From Nitrobacter hamburgensis X14 (GTDB lineage Bacteria; Pseudomonadota; Alphaproteobacteria; Rhizobiales; Xanthobacteraceae), in contig NC_007959.1 in the NCBI RefSeq assembly GCF_000013885.1, positions 230,830 to 294,829 of the forward strand: DNA of 64,000 nt, given 5' to 3'. The translations under genes were made by a program, and so were the position numbers. Positions 9,004 through 18,426 of the stretch are shown here, one piece after another; positions within the stretch are counted from its first letter, which is position 1; each line of letters opens with the position of its first letter. Below the pieces are notes generated by a model that did not search any database, was not told where the DNA came from, and was given only the letters and a program-made list of their open reading frames with translations.

Positions 9004-10079
9004 ACCCGGCATTCGATGAAGTTCTCGCAGCTGGACCTGCCGCGATGCTGAGCGCCTTCGACACGACCGCGCAGCGCCTCGGCACGGCATCTCAGAACAT
9101 CGAGAAGGACTTCTGGGTTTGTTGGACGCTGGATGCCTTGTTCAACGGCCTCAGTGAACGTGGGCCCCGGCTCCTCTTCAAGGGCGGTACTTCATTGTCT
9201 AAAGGGTTCGGCTTGATCAACCGCTTCTCTGAAGACATCGACGTTACGGTGTTTCGCGACGACATCGGCGAACCGGCGACCATCGAGGAGCTCAACGTCT
9301 TGAGCCGCAACAAACGCCGGGCGCGCCTCGACGCGATAAAGGAAGCCTGCCAAGCCTACATCAACGGCCCACTGCGGGCTGAATTGACGGCGATTTTACA
9401 GAAACGTCTACAGGCCGCCGGCCTCAGCGCCGGCGACGCTCGGGTGGAAGCGGACGGCGCCGATTCCGACGGACAGACCCTGTTGATCTGGTATCCCGCC
9501 GCGACACCTCGGTCGGACTATGTACGGGCGGCAATCAAAATCGAGTCGGGTGCGAAGTCCGCGCTAGACCCGAACAGCGAAGTGCCGATCAAAGCATATG
9601 TCGACGATGACTTGCCGGCGCTTGACCTGACAGTGCCGGCTGTCCGGACCGTCGATCCCGAACGCACCTTCTGGGACAAGGTCGTCATCCTCCATGGCCT
9701 GCGGCGCTGGTTCGACAAGCGCGGCGAACTGCGCGGCGGGGGGCAGCGAGTGTCCCGTCACTACTATGACCTGCACCGGCTCACCGCAGCACCTGTGGGT
9801 GCCGCCGCCATTGACGACGCCGCGCTCGGCGCGGACTGCGTTGCGCACGCCAGGATGTTTTTCAATCGACCGGATTACGACCTCGCAACCGCCGCACCCG
9901 GCTCCTTCGCGCTCGCGCCTCATGACGAGATGATCGAGCAGTTGCGCACCGACTACAGGGCCATGCAAGGCATGATCTTCGGCGACCCTCCAAGTTTCGA
10001 GGCAGTGCTCAAGAGCATCAACTCGCTTGAGACGCAGCTAAACAAGGATATCGCGAACGAAGGCGGGCCGACGCGGTGA
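9000..10079 (+). CDS. AbiEii-type nucleotidyltransferase toxin
   Basis: A 359-residue toxin with the DNA polymerase beta-like nucleotidyltransferase fold. The signature KGGTSLSKGFGLI (Gly62-Thr64-Ser65) is followed by RFSEDIDVTVF with Asp79 and Asp81. PERTFWDKVVILHGLRRW and VSRHYYDLHRL are later conserved motifs of the AbiEii family. It is thought to transfer a nucleotide to a cellular target and arrest growth, for example after phage infection. Translationally coupled to the antitoxin. No damage seen. Confidence 0.9.
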   Translation: MNPAFDEVLAAGPAAMLSAFDTTAQRLGTASQNIEKDFWVCWTLDALFNGLSERGPRLLFKGGTSLSKGFGLINRFSEDIDVTVFRDDIGEPATIEELNVLSRNKRRARLDAIKEACQAYINGPLRAELTAILQKRLQAAGLSAGDARVEADGADSDGQTLLIWYPAATPRSDYVRAAIKIESGAKSALDPNSEVPIKAYVDDDLPALDLTVPAVRTVDPERTFWDKVVILHGLRRWFDKRGELRGGGQRVSRHYYDLHRLTAAPVGAAAIDDAALGADCVAHARMFFNRPDYDLATAAPGSFALAPHDEMIEQLRTDYRAMQGMIFGDPPSFEAVLKSINSLETQLNKDIANEGGPTR

Positions 10080-10233
10080 AGCACAAAAACAAGTCACCAC
10101 CAACGAATTAAAAAGCAGACGCGGACGGTGGGGACGAGGCGAACGTTATGATGCAGCTCAAACAGCGCAGCCGCGGCTAGCTCTTCGTTATCCCGTCCAA
10201 AAAGGGTAGTGAACGCGATGAGAGAGGCCCGGC

Positions 10234-11001
10234 ATGAGCGACTACGTATTGTTTCAGATGTGGGGCCCCTTCCGGCAGTCACTTATCAAACGTCACGCTT
10301 TCTACGTGGATCAGGCGCGCAAGCGCCTTCTCTCACAGTTCGACAATTTGGAAGCGGAAGCTGACAAGGCAGCAGAAGACTGGCTGGAGCAAAGTAGCGA
10401 CCGGTTCGACCCTGACCGACACGATCCCGGAGAATTCTACGAGGCGGCCCACGATGCCGGTATTGAGTTCTACCAACTCCTAAGCGACATGCGTGACCAA
10501 ACCCACCGCAGCGTCATCGCCGGGATGTTCCACGAGTGGGATAAACAGCTGCGAGATTGGCTAGTGCGCGAAATGCAACACTGGCATCGTGGAGAGACAG
10601 CATTTTCGAGGGTCTGGTCGGCGGACTTTATCAAAATTGCCGACCTCTTGGAGAGCTTGGGCTGGAAACTCCGCAGCACCGATTACTTCTCCACGCTCGA
10701 TGCGTGTCGATTAGTGGTCAACGTTTACAAACATGGCGCGGGAAAATCGTTTGATGAGTTGAAGCAGAACTATCCTCAGTACCTTGACGATCCATTTCGC
10801 GATTCGTCGGGGCAATCGTCAGGAATGAATTTTCTGGATCACACACATCTCAAAGTGACCGACGAGCAATTTCAGGCGTTTTCGGAGGCGATTGTAGCGT
10901 TCTGGCAGGACGTGCCAGAAAATGTCGTCAGTGCTCAAGTAGCGGAGGTGCCTGACTGGTTTGGAAAGGCGATCCAGGTCGACCGCAAGGCCCAGCCATA
11001 G
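10234..11001 (+). CDS. hypothetical protein
   Basis: A 255-residue soluble protein starting MSDYVLFQMWGPFR. It is acidic, rich in aromatic residues and mainly helical by composition, with a charged segment (AEADKAAEDWLEQSSDRFDP) and a central VVNVYKHGAGKSFDELK. The HxxGAGKS-like string is not in a P-loop context. The VNVYKHGAG pattern recalls HEPN-like/AbiV-type proteins near toxin-antitoxin genes, but this is only a resemblance. It follows the AbiE pair in the same direction after 154 bp. Confidence 0.6.
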   Translation: MSDYVLFQMWGPFRQSLIKRHAFYVDQARKRLLSQFDNLEAEADKAAEDWLEQSSDRFDPDRHDPGEFYEAAHDAGIEFYQLLSDMRDQTHRSVIAGMFHEWDKQLRDWLVREMQHWHRGETAFSRVWSADFIKIADLLESLGWKLRSTDYFSTLDACRLVVNVYKHGAGKSFDELKQNYPQYLDDPFRDSSGQSSGMNFLDHTHLKVTDEQFQAFSEAIVAFWQDVPENVVSAQVAEVPDWFGKAIQVDRKAQP

Positions 11002-11256
11002 TCCGCAGTTCTCAAATCACGCGCGAGTATGTCTCGCCGTCGATGACTCGCTGAACCTGCTGTAAACCAACCGGCGCTGAACAAAGCCCCTTGAAGCTAC
11101 AGCGGTAACTTCTTGTGACAAGTAACGGAATCTAAGTCGGAGTGGGGTCACGGTCGGTGCCGATCGTGACCCCATTCTGATCGGCTTTTTTCGATTGTCT
11201 TCATGGCGTTACTGCCGGCACCTGCAGCGATCTGACCCCTGTGCCGATTCACACGC

Positions 11257-11390
11257 ATGAAGCGGATCGGCCTCGAACAGGGCAGGAGCTTCGACATTAC
11301 CGAAGTTGACGCGACCGCACGGAAAGCCATCGAAGACGCGCCGGCGCAAGGTCACAAGCTGATGGCATGGAAGGTCCCGACATTGGCGCG
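11257..11390 (+). pseudogene. DUF1254-domain protein fragment
   Basis: The frame beginning MKRIGLEQGRSFDITEVD, followed by KLMAWKVPTLARSYAGFWV, matches the middle of DUF1254/DUF1214 proteins. It is cut at its right side where the IS256 terminal repeat begins (11391), and everything upstream of the fragment is missing. Only about 45 codons survive. Confidence 0.55.
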
Positions 11391-11648
11391 GAGCTATGCG
11401 GGATTTTGGGTGACGAGGTTGATCAGGCGGCGTGGTGAGCCGGCATTTCAGTGACCTCGATTCCGTTTTTGAATTTGACGCCTTGAACGACCTTTGGCAA
11501 CTGGTTCTCGCCGTTCAATCGGCGCCATGTTTTTGCGGCGGCATTGACGAGTTTGAACACCATGAGCTTGGCGGTCTTTGCCGATAGCGCGCCCTTTGTC
11601 CGCACGGTTCGATGACGCACTGTCGCGAATACGCTCTCGATCGGGTTT

Positions 11649-11893
11649 GTAACCGGTATGAGATTCTTGGTGCCGATGTCCGGCTGCGGTTTCGTGATCG
11701 CGGCGTATGGTGCGACCATCCGGGACAGAGGCACCGGGAGCACGAAGTGCGGGCAGGCCGATCTTGCACGTTGAGCTGCGAGCTCGTGTTAGTAGATGGC
11801 CGCCTCTGCGACTCGCCCGGTTGCGCTGAGAGCGCGGATCCGTAGTTGTCGTGTCGCCCGCCGCTCCCCTCTGATTATCGAGAGGAGACAGGA
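11649..11893 (+). ncRNA. candidate IS110 bridge-RNA region (left end)
   Basis: IS110-group elements encode a structured bridge RNA in the long left non-coding end that programs target and donor choice. This element has a 245-bp left end with no convincing gene, conserved in both copies, directly upstream of the transposase. I did not fold it. The assignment rests on element architecture, not on a recognised RNA motif. Confidence 0.45.
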
Positions 11894-13129
11894 ATGCGAC
11901 GTGTAATCGGAATTGATACCCACCGTACCTTTGGGGAAGTAGTAATCTGGGAAGATGGTCGACTGCGACACATGGGTCGGGTCGATATGACGCGAACTGC
12001 GCTGGAAGGCTTCGGCAAAACGCTTCTGACCACCGACGAGGTGGTCATCGAGGCTACCGGTAACTGCATGGCGGTCTCTCGGGTGCTGTCACCGTTCGTG
12101 AAGCGGGTAGTGATCGCCAATCCACTGCAGGTGAAGGCGATCGCGCACGCCCATGTGAAAACCGACAAGATCGACGCCGGCACGCTGGCCAACTTGTATG
12201 CAGCCGGCTACCTGCCGGAGATCTGGACACCCGATGCTGTCACGGAGCGGATGCGCCGCCTGGTGGCGCGACGCTACCAGGTTGTCCGGCATCGGACCCG
12301 AATCAAGAACGAGGTGCACTCGATCCTCTATGCTCACCTGATTCCGCAGTGCCCTCATGCCGACCTGTTCGGGCGGCTCGGTCGTGCCTGGCTCATCCGA
12401 CAGCAGGTGCCGGATGACGAGCGCGCCGCGATCGAGCGTCATATCCGGGAACTGGATCGGTTGGGAGAGGATCTCGGCGTGCTTGACCGGGAGATCGCTG
12501 AGGGCGCCCTCAGCGATACGGCGATCGAACGGCTGCTCACAATCACTGGCGTCAATCTCACGGTGGCCGCCGGGCTAGTGGCGGCGATCGGCGATATAGG
12601 CCGCTTTTCCAACCCCCAAAAGCTGGTGAGTTACTTCGGCCTGAACCCACGCGTGCGCCAGTCGGGGCTTGGGGCAGCCCATCACGGGCGGATCAGCAAG
12701 GTCGGACGCAGTCATGCCCGCGCGATGCTGGTGGAAGCCGCCTGGGCAGCCGCCAAGACGCCAGGCCCACTCCATGCCTTCTTCGTCCGCGTCCGGGCCA
12801 GGCGGGGCCATCAGGTCGCTGCCGTTGCAGTGGCGCGCAAGCTGACCGTCCTGTGCTGGCATATGCTGACGAAAGAAACGAACTACCTCTGGGCACGCCC
12901 CAGTCTCGTTGCCCACAAAATGCGCGGCATGGAGTTGCAAGCCGGCCGACCGCAGAAGAAAGGCAACACGCGCGGCCCCGCCTACGCCTACAACGTCAAG
13001 AAACTCCGGAACCAGGAAATGCGCGTCGCCGAACAGGCACAGAAGGGCTACGAGCACTTTGTCGAAGCCTGGCGCCCGCGCCCGCCAAAAAAGGCGCGCG
13101 GGCGCCTCAATCCGGCAAGGCTCGAATAA
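11894..13129 (+). CDS. IS110-family DEDD transposase, copy 1
   Basis: A 411-residue recombinase. The RuvC-like DEDD domain is at the N-terminus: VIGIDTHRTF (Asp), VVIEATGNCM (Glu) and HVKTDKIDAGTLA (two Asp). The Transposase_20 domain follows from about residue 210 (LLTITGVNLTVAAGLVAAIG, YFGLNPRVRQSG) with the conserved HHGRISKVGRSHAR segment that contains the serine nucleophile region. It acts with a bridge RNA in cut-and-paste or circular-intermediate transposition. Start ATG is preceded by GAGGAGA. It appears intact. Confidence 0.92.
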   Translation: MRRVIGIDTHRTFGEVVIWEDGRLRHMGRVDMTRTALEGFGKTLLTTDEVVIEATGNCMAVSRVLSPFVKRVVIANPLQVKAIAHAHVKTDKIDAGTLANLYAAGYLPEIWTPDAVTERMRRLVARRYQVVRHRTRIKNEVHSILYAHLIPQCPHADLFGRLGRAWLIRQQVPDDERAAIERHIRELDRLGEDLGVLDREIAEGALSDTAIERLLTITGVNLTVAAGLVAAIGDIGRFSNPQKLVSYFGLNPRVRQSGLGAAHHGRISKVGRSHARAMLVEAAWAAAKTPGPLHAFFVRVRARRGHQVAAVAVARKLTVLCWHMLTKETNYLWARPSLVAHKMRGMELQAGRPQKKGNTRGPAYAYNVKKLRNQEMRVAEQAQKGYEHFVEAWRPRPPKKARGRLNPARLE

Positions 13130-14378
13130 GGCTGCCCGGCAGCGCTTTCAGCCGATGCACCGCGCTCCGCCACGAGGTCGCCCACGCAGCAAAATAATAT
13201 CACGACCGGAAAGAAACTGCTTGTCGATCTCATCCGACGTGCGCAGATGGTCCCAATGCTCGGCAGGGAAGTCGAAGAAGGCAAGCAGAGTTTCCCGGTC
13301 CTTCGTCAGGCAGACAACCGCCTTGTCGTACTTGGCGCCGTATTTTTCGGCGAATACGTCGATCGCGACCTCGGCTGCCGCGCGGGTCGGCGCGTCGTAA
13401 ATCTCACGAAGGTCTGCCTTCATGTTGACCTGGACCGAGAGCGCAACCTTGTTCAGCACGTTGGCCGTCTTGTGAACCCAACAGCGCTGGTGCCGGGTAG
13501 CGGGAAAGGCCTCCTCGATCGCCCTCCAGAAGCCGAGCGCACCGTCGCCGACCGCGAGGTCCGGCGCGATCTCGAGCCCACGCTGCTTGATGTCGATGAG
13601 CAGCTCGCGCCAGCTCTGCGCGCTCTCGCGGACTCCAGTCTGAAAGCCGACAAGTTCCTTCTTGCCTTCAGGCGTTGCGCCGATCAGCACCAGCATGCAT
13701 TCGGCGTTATCTTCCATCCGGGCCTGAAGGTAGACCCCGTCCGCCCACACGTACACGTATCGCCGTGCCGAGAGATCGCGCTTCTGCCAGGCGTCGTAAT
13801 CCGCCTGCCACTCCGCCGTCAGCCGCGAGATCACGGCCGGCGACAGGTTCGGCGCGTCCTTGCCTAATAGGGCGGCGAGGGCCTCCTGGAAATCGCCGGT
13901 CGCCACTCCGCGTAGGTAGAGAACCGGCAACAGCGCATCGAGGCTCTTCGTCCGCCGCGCCCATTTCGGCAGGATCGCCGAGGAAAATCGAATTTTCTCC
14001 TCCGCCTCCACGTCGCCCCGATCGCGCACCTTGGCGCGACGGACTTCGACAGGTCCGACTCCGGTCTGGATCGCGCGATGCGGACCGTGGCCGTGACGCA
14101 CGATGCGGTCGCGACCATCCGCCAACTTTACGTCCTTCCACATGGCGACGAAGGCGTCGGCTTCGGCAATCAGCACCTGAGCCAACATTCGGCGGGCACC
14201 TTCGCGTGCAAGTTCAGTCAGTGGATCATCGATGGCGTCAGGCTGGCGGAAGGCAATGACAGTGCTATCCATCGACATGGCGTATCGCTCCTTTCGGGGA
14301 GGTTCTGGCAGGCTTGGACACCCGCCTCGATACGCCGCCTTCAATCAATCGTCGTCACCCAGATTCCGCCTTAGCTCT

Positions 14379-14596
14379 CGACAAGGTCCGCAAGACCGAA
14401 TACGCGCGGCTTAGCGGCAAAGGGTCGTCGCTTCATTAAGGGGCAGAAATACACGCTGCTCGCGCACCACGAAAACCTCAGCTTGGAAGGCAGGAGATCG
14501 CTCAAGCTGCTGCTGGCGGCGAACAAGCGGCTGAACACGGCCTACGTACTGAAGGAATCCTTCGGCCAGCTCTGGGACTGTTATTCGGCCCTTTAA
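14379..14596 (+). pseudogene. ISL3-family transposase C-terminal fragment
   Basis: Reading across one frameshift near 14425 gives DKVRKTEYARLSGKG and then RFIKGQKYTLLAHHENL, LLLAANKRLNTAYVLKESFG and QLWDCYSAL, the conserved C-terminal region of ISL3 transposases. Both ends of the element are missing. It directly abuts the right end of the IS256 element. Confidence 0.65.
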
Positions 14597-15061
14597 TTGC
14601 GTGATGTTGTCAAGCTTCCTTGAGATGCCGGCACTGGGGTCATGGTCCTTTCCGAGGTCGCCAAGCGCCTCATGATGATGTCCGGGTCGGACGCCTCAAC
14701 GTCTACAGCGGAGTGCGGACGAGCCGCCACCAGCCGAATAAACGAGGTCGTCGCAACTGCCGTCCCGGCGAGGACATCGCCAGCCCGGCCGTCGCCGCAA
14801 AACCGATGCACGTCATCGAGCAGACCGCGCTGGCGTTGATGGGTGAGGGGGATCGCGCGCGCCCATAGACGCTTCTTGAATGCTAGCTGCCCGCGCCTTC
14901 CCCGGCGGCCCAACTCGGCCCGCTTCCTGCCGGCCGCGGGCCTTCCTTGAAGATAGCCTAGCCCCGCTGGAACAACTTCCGATTGCGTGAATTAACCCGC
15001 CGGAACGGGATACCACAAGCTCCCTTGTGGCCCCGCTTCCTTACTCCCGACGAAAACTTAA

Positions 15062-15087
15062 GCCCGCCCCGAGAGGCGGGCTTTTTT
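15062..15087 (+). terminator. rho-independent terminator
   Basis: Perfect 7-bp stem GCCCGCC / GGCGGGC (15062-15068 and 15075-15081) with loop CCGAGA, followed by six T. No gene is recognised immediately upstream, so it may be the scar of a lost transcription unit. Confidence 0.75.
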
Positions 15088-15190
15088 GCTGCCGCGGCCG
15101 TTCAGCCTGAATTAGGAACCTCTCAGCCGCCCTACGCATTATCCGGCGGGAACGGTGGTCGTCTCCGCGCCTCTGATCCCGGTTCCGATT

Positions 15191-15222
15191 AGGCTCGCCG
15201 CTCCTCCGCGGCGGGCCTTTTT
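15191..15222 (+). terminator. rho-independent terminator
   Basis: A stem of about 9-10 bp with one mismatch (GGCTCGCCGC / GCGGCGGGCC, loop of a few bases) followed by five T at 15218-15222. It is 100 bp after the previous terminator and has a similar stem sequence. Confidence 0.6.
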
Positions 15223-15722
15223 GGTGGCCAATCTTAGCGCTCGCGCGGCACGCCTTATCTCGGCGAGGTCAACAGCACAGTCGGCAACCTCACGACTCGT
15301 GATGGGCAGCCCGCCGCCGCGCACCGCGCTCCCGCGGGCGCTGCATTCTTGCCACCGCTCTCACCACCTTGCTTGCCGGGCACGGCAGGACGCTTCATTC
15401 TCCGCCTGTGAAACTCTGCACTGCGATTGCGACGCTTACTGCTACCCTCACCGCTGGCGGCGAGCAGATCGACGGCCGGAAAAGCGCGACCGCCTTGTAC
15501 GTGTCGATAATGCCCGAACCTGCGCTGGCCGGAATGTTCCGGGCGTCCTGGTCGAGATCCACCCGAGATTCAAGCCGGTTCCGTCGTTTTAGGAACAACA
15601 CGAAAGGTTGCGTGCTCACGGCAAATGAATGGAACGCTTGCCGGGTTGATGCCTTGGTCTTGTGCTGCACTGCAATCAATGCACTGCAACAGCGGTTCCA
15701 ATGGAACCGAGAAAGACCTCTA

Positions 15723-15890
15723 ATGAATGACACTGATCAAGTTGAAAAAACCGCCCAATCGCAAAAAGATGACGATGACTTCGCCGCCCGGCAGGCGGAT
15801 CCGCGTTCCAGCGATAGTCTGATTCCGATGCTTGCGGCCGGAATTGCTCTAACCGTGGTAGGGATGGGTGTTGCCGTGGCCTTCAGTTGA
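15723..15890 (+). CDS. small single-pass membrane protein
   Basis: A 55-residue protein. The first ~33 residues are very polar and acidic (MNDTDQVEKTAQ, then KDDDDFAARQ). The rest is one membrane helix beginning SLIPMLAAGIALTVVGMGVA and ending with serine. A similar layout and motif (S-x-PML-x-G-x-x-L-x-V-x-GM) is seen in the 64-residue protein at 17863-18057, so the two are probably paralogues. Function unknown. The ribosome site before the ATG is weak. Confidence 0.5.
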   Translation: MNDTDQVEKTAQSQKDDDDFAARQADPRSSDSLIPMLAAGIALTVVGMGVAVAFS

Positions 15891-16200
15891 GGCCAGCAAA
15901 GCTACGCCAGGTCGGCTTGTGAGACGTTTGGTCTCTGATCAAGAAGATTCCGAACTCGCCAAGCACCGCGCCTGCATCCGATGCGGGGGTACTGATTCCC
16001 CACATCGGATGCGCGACGAGGAGAGAGTGAACGTAAGAGACCGAACGACGAGAGAAGGGCCGCTAGTTTTGCATACTCTCGTTACGACATGAGAGCGGCG
16101 GTGCAAAATTAGTCCACGGTAGCGGCGGAATGGTCCCGCTTCGGGCGGCGTAAAAGCCGGCCACCTATTTCCTTCTGCGACGAATGCAGGGGTTGGGGAT

Positions 16201-16383
16201 TTATACCGTGGAATTATATCTGAAGGTCCGTCTGGCCTGTTCTGAAGGAATGAGTCGGATTGTGACGTGAACGGGGTATATTATGCTTGGCTTGGCTGCC
16301 GCGGCATTAGCCGCCACCTTATCCGGCCATGGCTCAAACCGGGCGAATTCTTCAGGCACGATCTCGAATCCCGGCAGCGGCAT
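16201..16383 (-). other. possible gene remnant
   Basis: A 60-codon minus-strand frame with MPLPGFEIVPEEFARFEP near its start has protein-like composition, but there is no recognisable family and no convincing start. It is surrounded by more than 300 bp without clear genes (15,891-16,526), in which I see nothing else. Confidence 0.25.
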
Positions 16384-16526
16384 TCATCAAAGGGCCACGT
16401 TTTTGGCGATTCGCTCGTCTCGTCATGGCGTTGCTCTCCTTGTGGAATCAGCACCCTGAGCCTACCGGCTCAAGATGGGCAACTCCGACCTCTTCAGAAA
16501 TTCAACAGAACCCGGGACATCGCCAC

Positions 16527-16727
16527 ATGCCTATGGCAAAAGCTTGCGCCTCCACGATTCTTAACGCGCTTCAGGAGGCCGAGAGTGAACTGGTCGTCCT
16601 GAGTAATGGTAATGCTGGAACCGTGCAGACCGTCAGACTCGATGAGTTTCACGGCTTGCGAATTTGCATCAATGGGCATTGTGGTAAGTGGCCGGTATCC
16701 ACCATTAAATTTGTGCAGAAACAATAA
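16527..16727 (+). CDS. small hypothetical protein
   Basis: A frame of 66 residues from ATG 16527, ending WPVSTIKFVQKQ. The middle (AESELVVLSNGNAGTVQTVR, then DEFHGLRICINGHCGKWPVS) looks like a compact beta-rich domain rather than a shadow frame. I do not recognise it. It lies about 165 bp upstream of the IS5 remnant. Start uncertain. Confidence 0.4.
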   Translation: MPMAKACASTILNALQEAESELVVLSNGNAGTVQTVRLDEFHGLRICINGHCGKWPVSTIKFVQKQ

Positions 16728-16893
16728 AAGACGCGTCGAGGACAAGCAGCCTTGAGGGTTCGTCGCAGTCTGGATCTTCCATTCTCCTGCCGCGGAGGCA
16801 TCGGCAGCGTTTAGAGGCTGACCCGAAATTAAGTTGAGTGATTTCAGTCGCATGTGATTCAGTCGTGGTTGCGAGCTACGACGGAGGCACAAG

Positions 16894-17306
16894 ATGGTTT
16901 GGACTGAAATCACCCGTCCGAAATATTGTCGAGATGGGCTGCGTTATGCAAGCGATACGACAGACGAAGAGTGGGCGATGATCGCCCCATACATGCCCTG
17001 CAAGAACCGTCGCGGCCGGCCCCGTGTGACGGCGATGCGGAGATTGGTGAATGCGATCTTTTTCATCGCTCAGAGCGGTTGCCAGTGGCGGTTGCTACCG
17101 AAGGAGTTTCCGCCCTACACGACGGTGCAGCGGTACTTCTACCGGTGGCGCGACGACGGCACTTGGCAGAAGATCAACCACCATCTTGTCATGATGGTGC
17201 GCGAGGCCGACGGCCGAGAGGCAAGTCCCACCGCAGGAGTGATCGACAGCCAATCGGTTAAACCCACCGAGGCTGGAGGTCCGCGCGGGTTCGATGCCGG
17301 CATCAT
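16894..17306 (+). pseudogene. IS5-family transposase, 3' truncated
   Basis: The N-terminal DUF4096-like part (TDEEWAMIAPYMPCKNRRGR, then WRLLPKEFPPYTTVQRYFYR) and the start of the DDE domain (GVIDSQSVKPTEAGGPRGFD, with the first Asp) are present. Homology stops at about 17306, where an unrelated recombinase fragment begins. The second and third catalytic residues are gone. A TIR-like sequence should lie around 16815-16850. Confidence 0.8.
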
Positions 17307-17333
17307 ATTCGGCGATCACGCCAACGCACGCCG

Positions 17334-17492
17334 AGTTCGGACTGGTTGCTGCAGGGCCTCACGGTCTGCCGTCGTTGCGGCTACGCTTATTATGGCAAGC
17401 GCGCGCCTCGCGTCCACAAGTATGACCCGACGGAAACGCTGCGCTACTATCTCTATGGACGGCTCTCCCGTTGCAAGTCGATTTTGAATTGA
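17334..17492 (+). pseudogene. serine recombinase zinc-ribbon fragment
   Basis: The frame SDWLLQGLTVCRRCGYAYYG with Cys-x2-Cys, followed by ETLRYYLYG, matches the recombinase zinc beta-ribbon domain of large serine recombinases. The catalytic resolvase domain and the remainder are missing. It joins directly to the truncated IS5 transposase. Orphan C-terminal pieces of what may be the same class of recombinase occur near 22491 and 23832. Confidence 0.6.
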
Positions 17493-17862
17493 TCCACTTG
17501 GCCCGTTGCAAACATCTATCCGGCGTCACCCGATCAATTGGGGCGCCCAAATGGGGAATCCGCTCGCACCTGCCTCTACAGCTGGTAGGCCTCTAGATGT
17601 CACAAAAAGGTGTCGGTCGCATCGCTTGGTTTTGGTTGCGGTCGGCGAATAAAGATATATTTTTAATGCATCTTAAGAGGCCCGAACGTTCTGGCCGTAG
17701 CTAGGCTTGAGACAGAACAGATAGGTCGCGATTTGCCTCGCGGATCGCGATCCGTGACTGAAGATATAGCAGAGTCAGAGAGAATCGAAGGTTCGGCCGC
17801 GAACGAGATTGCCTGGGCAAACGCGATGCGCGGTCTTTCATCTTTCACATAGGAGAAGCACG
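17493..17862. other. intergenic stretch without recognised feature
   Basis: AT-richer than its surroundings around 17650-17680. Apart from the Shine-Dalgarno AGGAG at 17851-17855 belonging to the next gene, I see nothing. It may contain the promoter for the small membrane protein gene. Confidence 0.4.
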
Positions 17863-18057
17863 ATGTTAAAAGCTAACAGGTACAATGAGCAGTTTCATGT
17901 CGGTGACGATGGGTCATCGCCCGATTCCGTTAGTACTTTGGTGCCGATGCTGGTCGGAGGTCTTGGTCTCATTGTCGCTGGGATGATCGCAGTCGGCATA
18001 TTCGTGGGAGAGTCGCAGTCGACATATTCGTTTAGCGCAGGATGTGCACGGCAGTGA
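17863..18057 (+). CDS. small single-pass membrane protein (paralogue)
   Basis: A 64-residue protein with a polar N-terminus (MLKANRYNEQFHVGDDGSSP), one membrane helix (LVPMLVGGLGLIVAGMIAVG) and a short tail with Cys. A good ribosome site (AGGAG, 7 bp upstream) supports the start. Its helix resembles that of the 55-residue protein at 15723-15890. Function unknown. Confidence 0.6.
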   Translation: MLKANRYNEQFHVGDDGSSPDSVSTLVPMLVGGLGLIVAGMIAVGIFVGESQSTYSFSAGCARQ

Positions 18058-18189
18058 CAAAATAGGCCACGGGGCGGCGGCACGCCGTGGATGCGGACAG
18101 ATAAAGCCGTCTGGATGGGCGCTTCTAGCCTTAGAACCGCGTAAAGCACGTGAACGTCAAGAAGTTGATAGATGATGCAGGAGAGTGTT

Positions 18190-18426
18190 ATGCTGAGTAA
18201 CTCTCACAATTCTGTTCGACCTGCAAGCGAGCCCGAGCGTGCATATCTCGAATCCCTCATTCGAGCAGACTATGAGCGCTGCCACCCCGGTGAGACGATC
18301 GAGGACATGAAACGACGCGCCTCCTTTTCGAAAGAGGACAAAGGACTTCTCCGCGATTGGATGGCAGTGGCGGCGATGCGTGCGGCTGCGGGACACCTGG
18401 TATCGCCACAATCCATGGCCGCCTAA
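18190..18426 (+). CDS. small hypothetical protein
   Basis: A 78-residue soluble protein starting MLSNSHNSVRPASEPERAYL with AGGAGAG just upstream. It contains ADYERCHPGETIEDMKRRA and KGLLRDWMAVAAMRAA, giving an amphipathic helical pattern. No family recognised. Lies 130 bp after the small membrane protein in the same direction. Confidence 0.6.
   Translation: MLSNSHNSVRPASEPERAYLESLIRADYERCHPGETIEDMKRRASFSKEDKGLLRDWMAVAAMRAAAGHLVSPQSMAA

Larger units (their letters stand above)
11649..13236 (+). mobile_element. IS110-family element, copy 1
   Basis: Boundaries come from comparison with the second copy at 27773-29361: identity starts at GTAACCGG (11649) and ends at CATCCG (13236). There are no terminal inverted repeats, as usual for IS110. 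It contains about 245 bp of non-coding left end, one transposase gene and about 107 bp of right end. It sits inside the IS256 transposase gene. The copies differ by at least a one-base length difference just before the transposase start. Confidence 0.9.
11423..14278 (-). pseudogene. IS256-family transposase, disrupted by IS110
   Basis: A mutator-type DDE transposase in two pieces. The N-terminal piece (start ATG 14278 down to 13237) holds RYVYVWADGVYLQAR with the first catalytic Asp and LAVGDGALGFWRAI with the second, plus RHQRCWVHKTANVLN. It stops at AEHWDHLRT. The C-terminal piece (11648 to 11423) resumes with TNPIESVFATVRHRT, which carries the catalytic Glu, and ends MPAHHAA. The two pieces fit together exactly at the usual HLRT/TNPIES junction, so the IS110 element inserted cleanly into this gene. 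Confidence 0.9.
11391..14377 (-). mobile_element. IS256-family element interrupted by IS110
   Basis: Terminal repeats can be aligned: left 11391-11432 (GAGCTATGCGGGATTTTGGG...) and right 14336-14377 read inward (GAGCTAAGGCGGAATCTGGG...). The transposase reads on the minus strand and is split by an IS110-family element at 11649-13236. The outer flanks do not show a target duplication (TTGGCGCG left, TCGACAAG right), so one side has probably been rearranged. The right end and first ~27 codons occur again at 20224-20403. Confidence 0.85.
14597..15722. other. intergenic stretch with two terminator-like hairpins
   Basis: No gene can be supported here. Open frames exist on both strands but have shadow-like composition. 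The stretch holds two strong stem-loops followed by T-runs (15062-15087 and 15191-15222), listed separately. About 15365-15600 may be the remains of a gene, but no family is recognisable. Confidence 0.5.

Noticed and set aside
13148..14344. Intact IS256 transposase of about 398 residues
   Set aside because: Its last ~30 codons are read from the IS110 right end; the true C-terminus with the catalytic Glu lies at 11423-11648.
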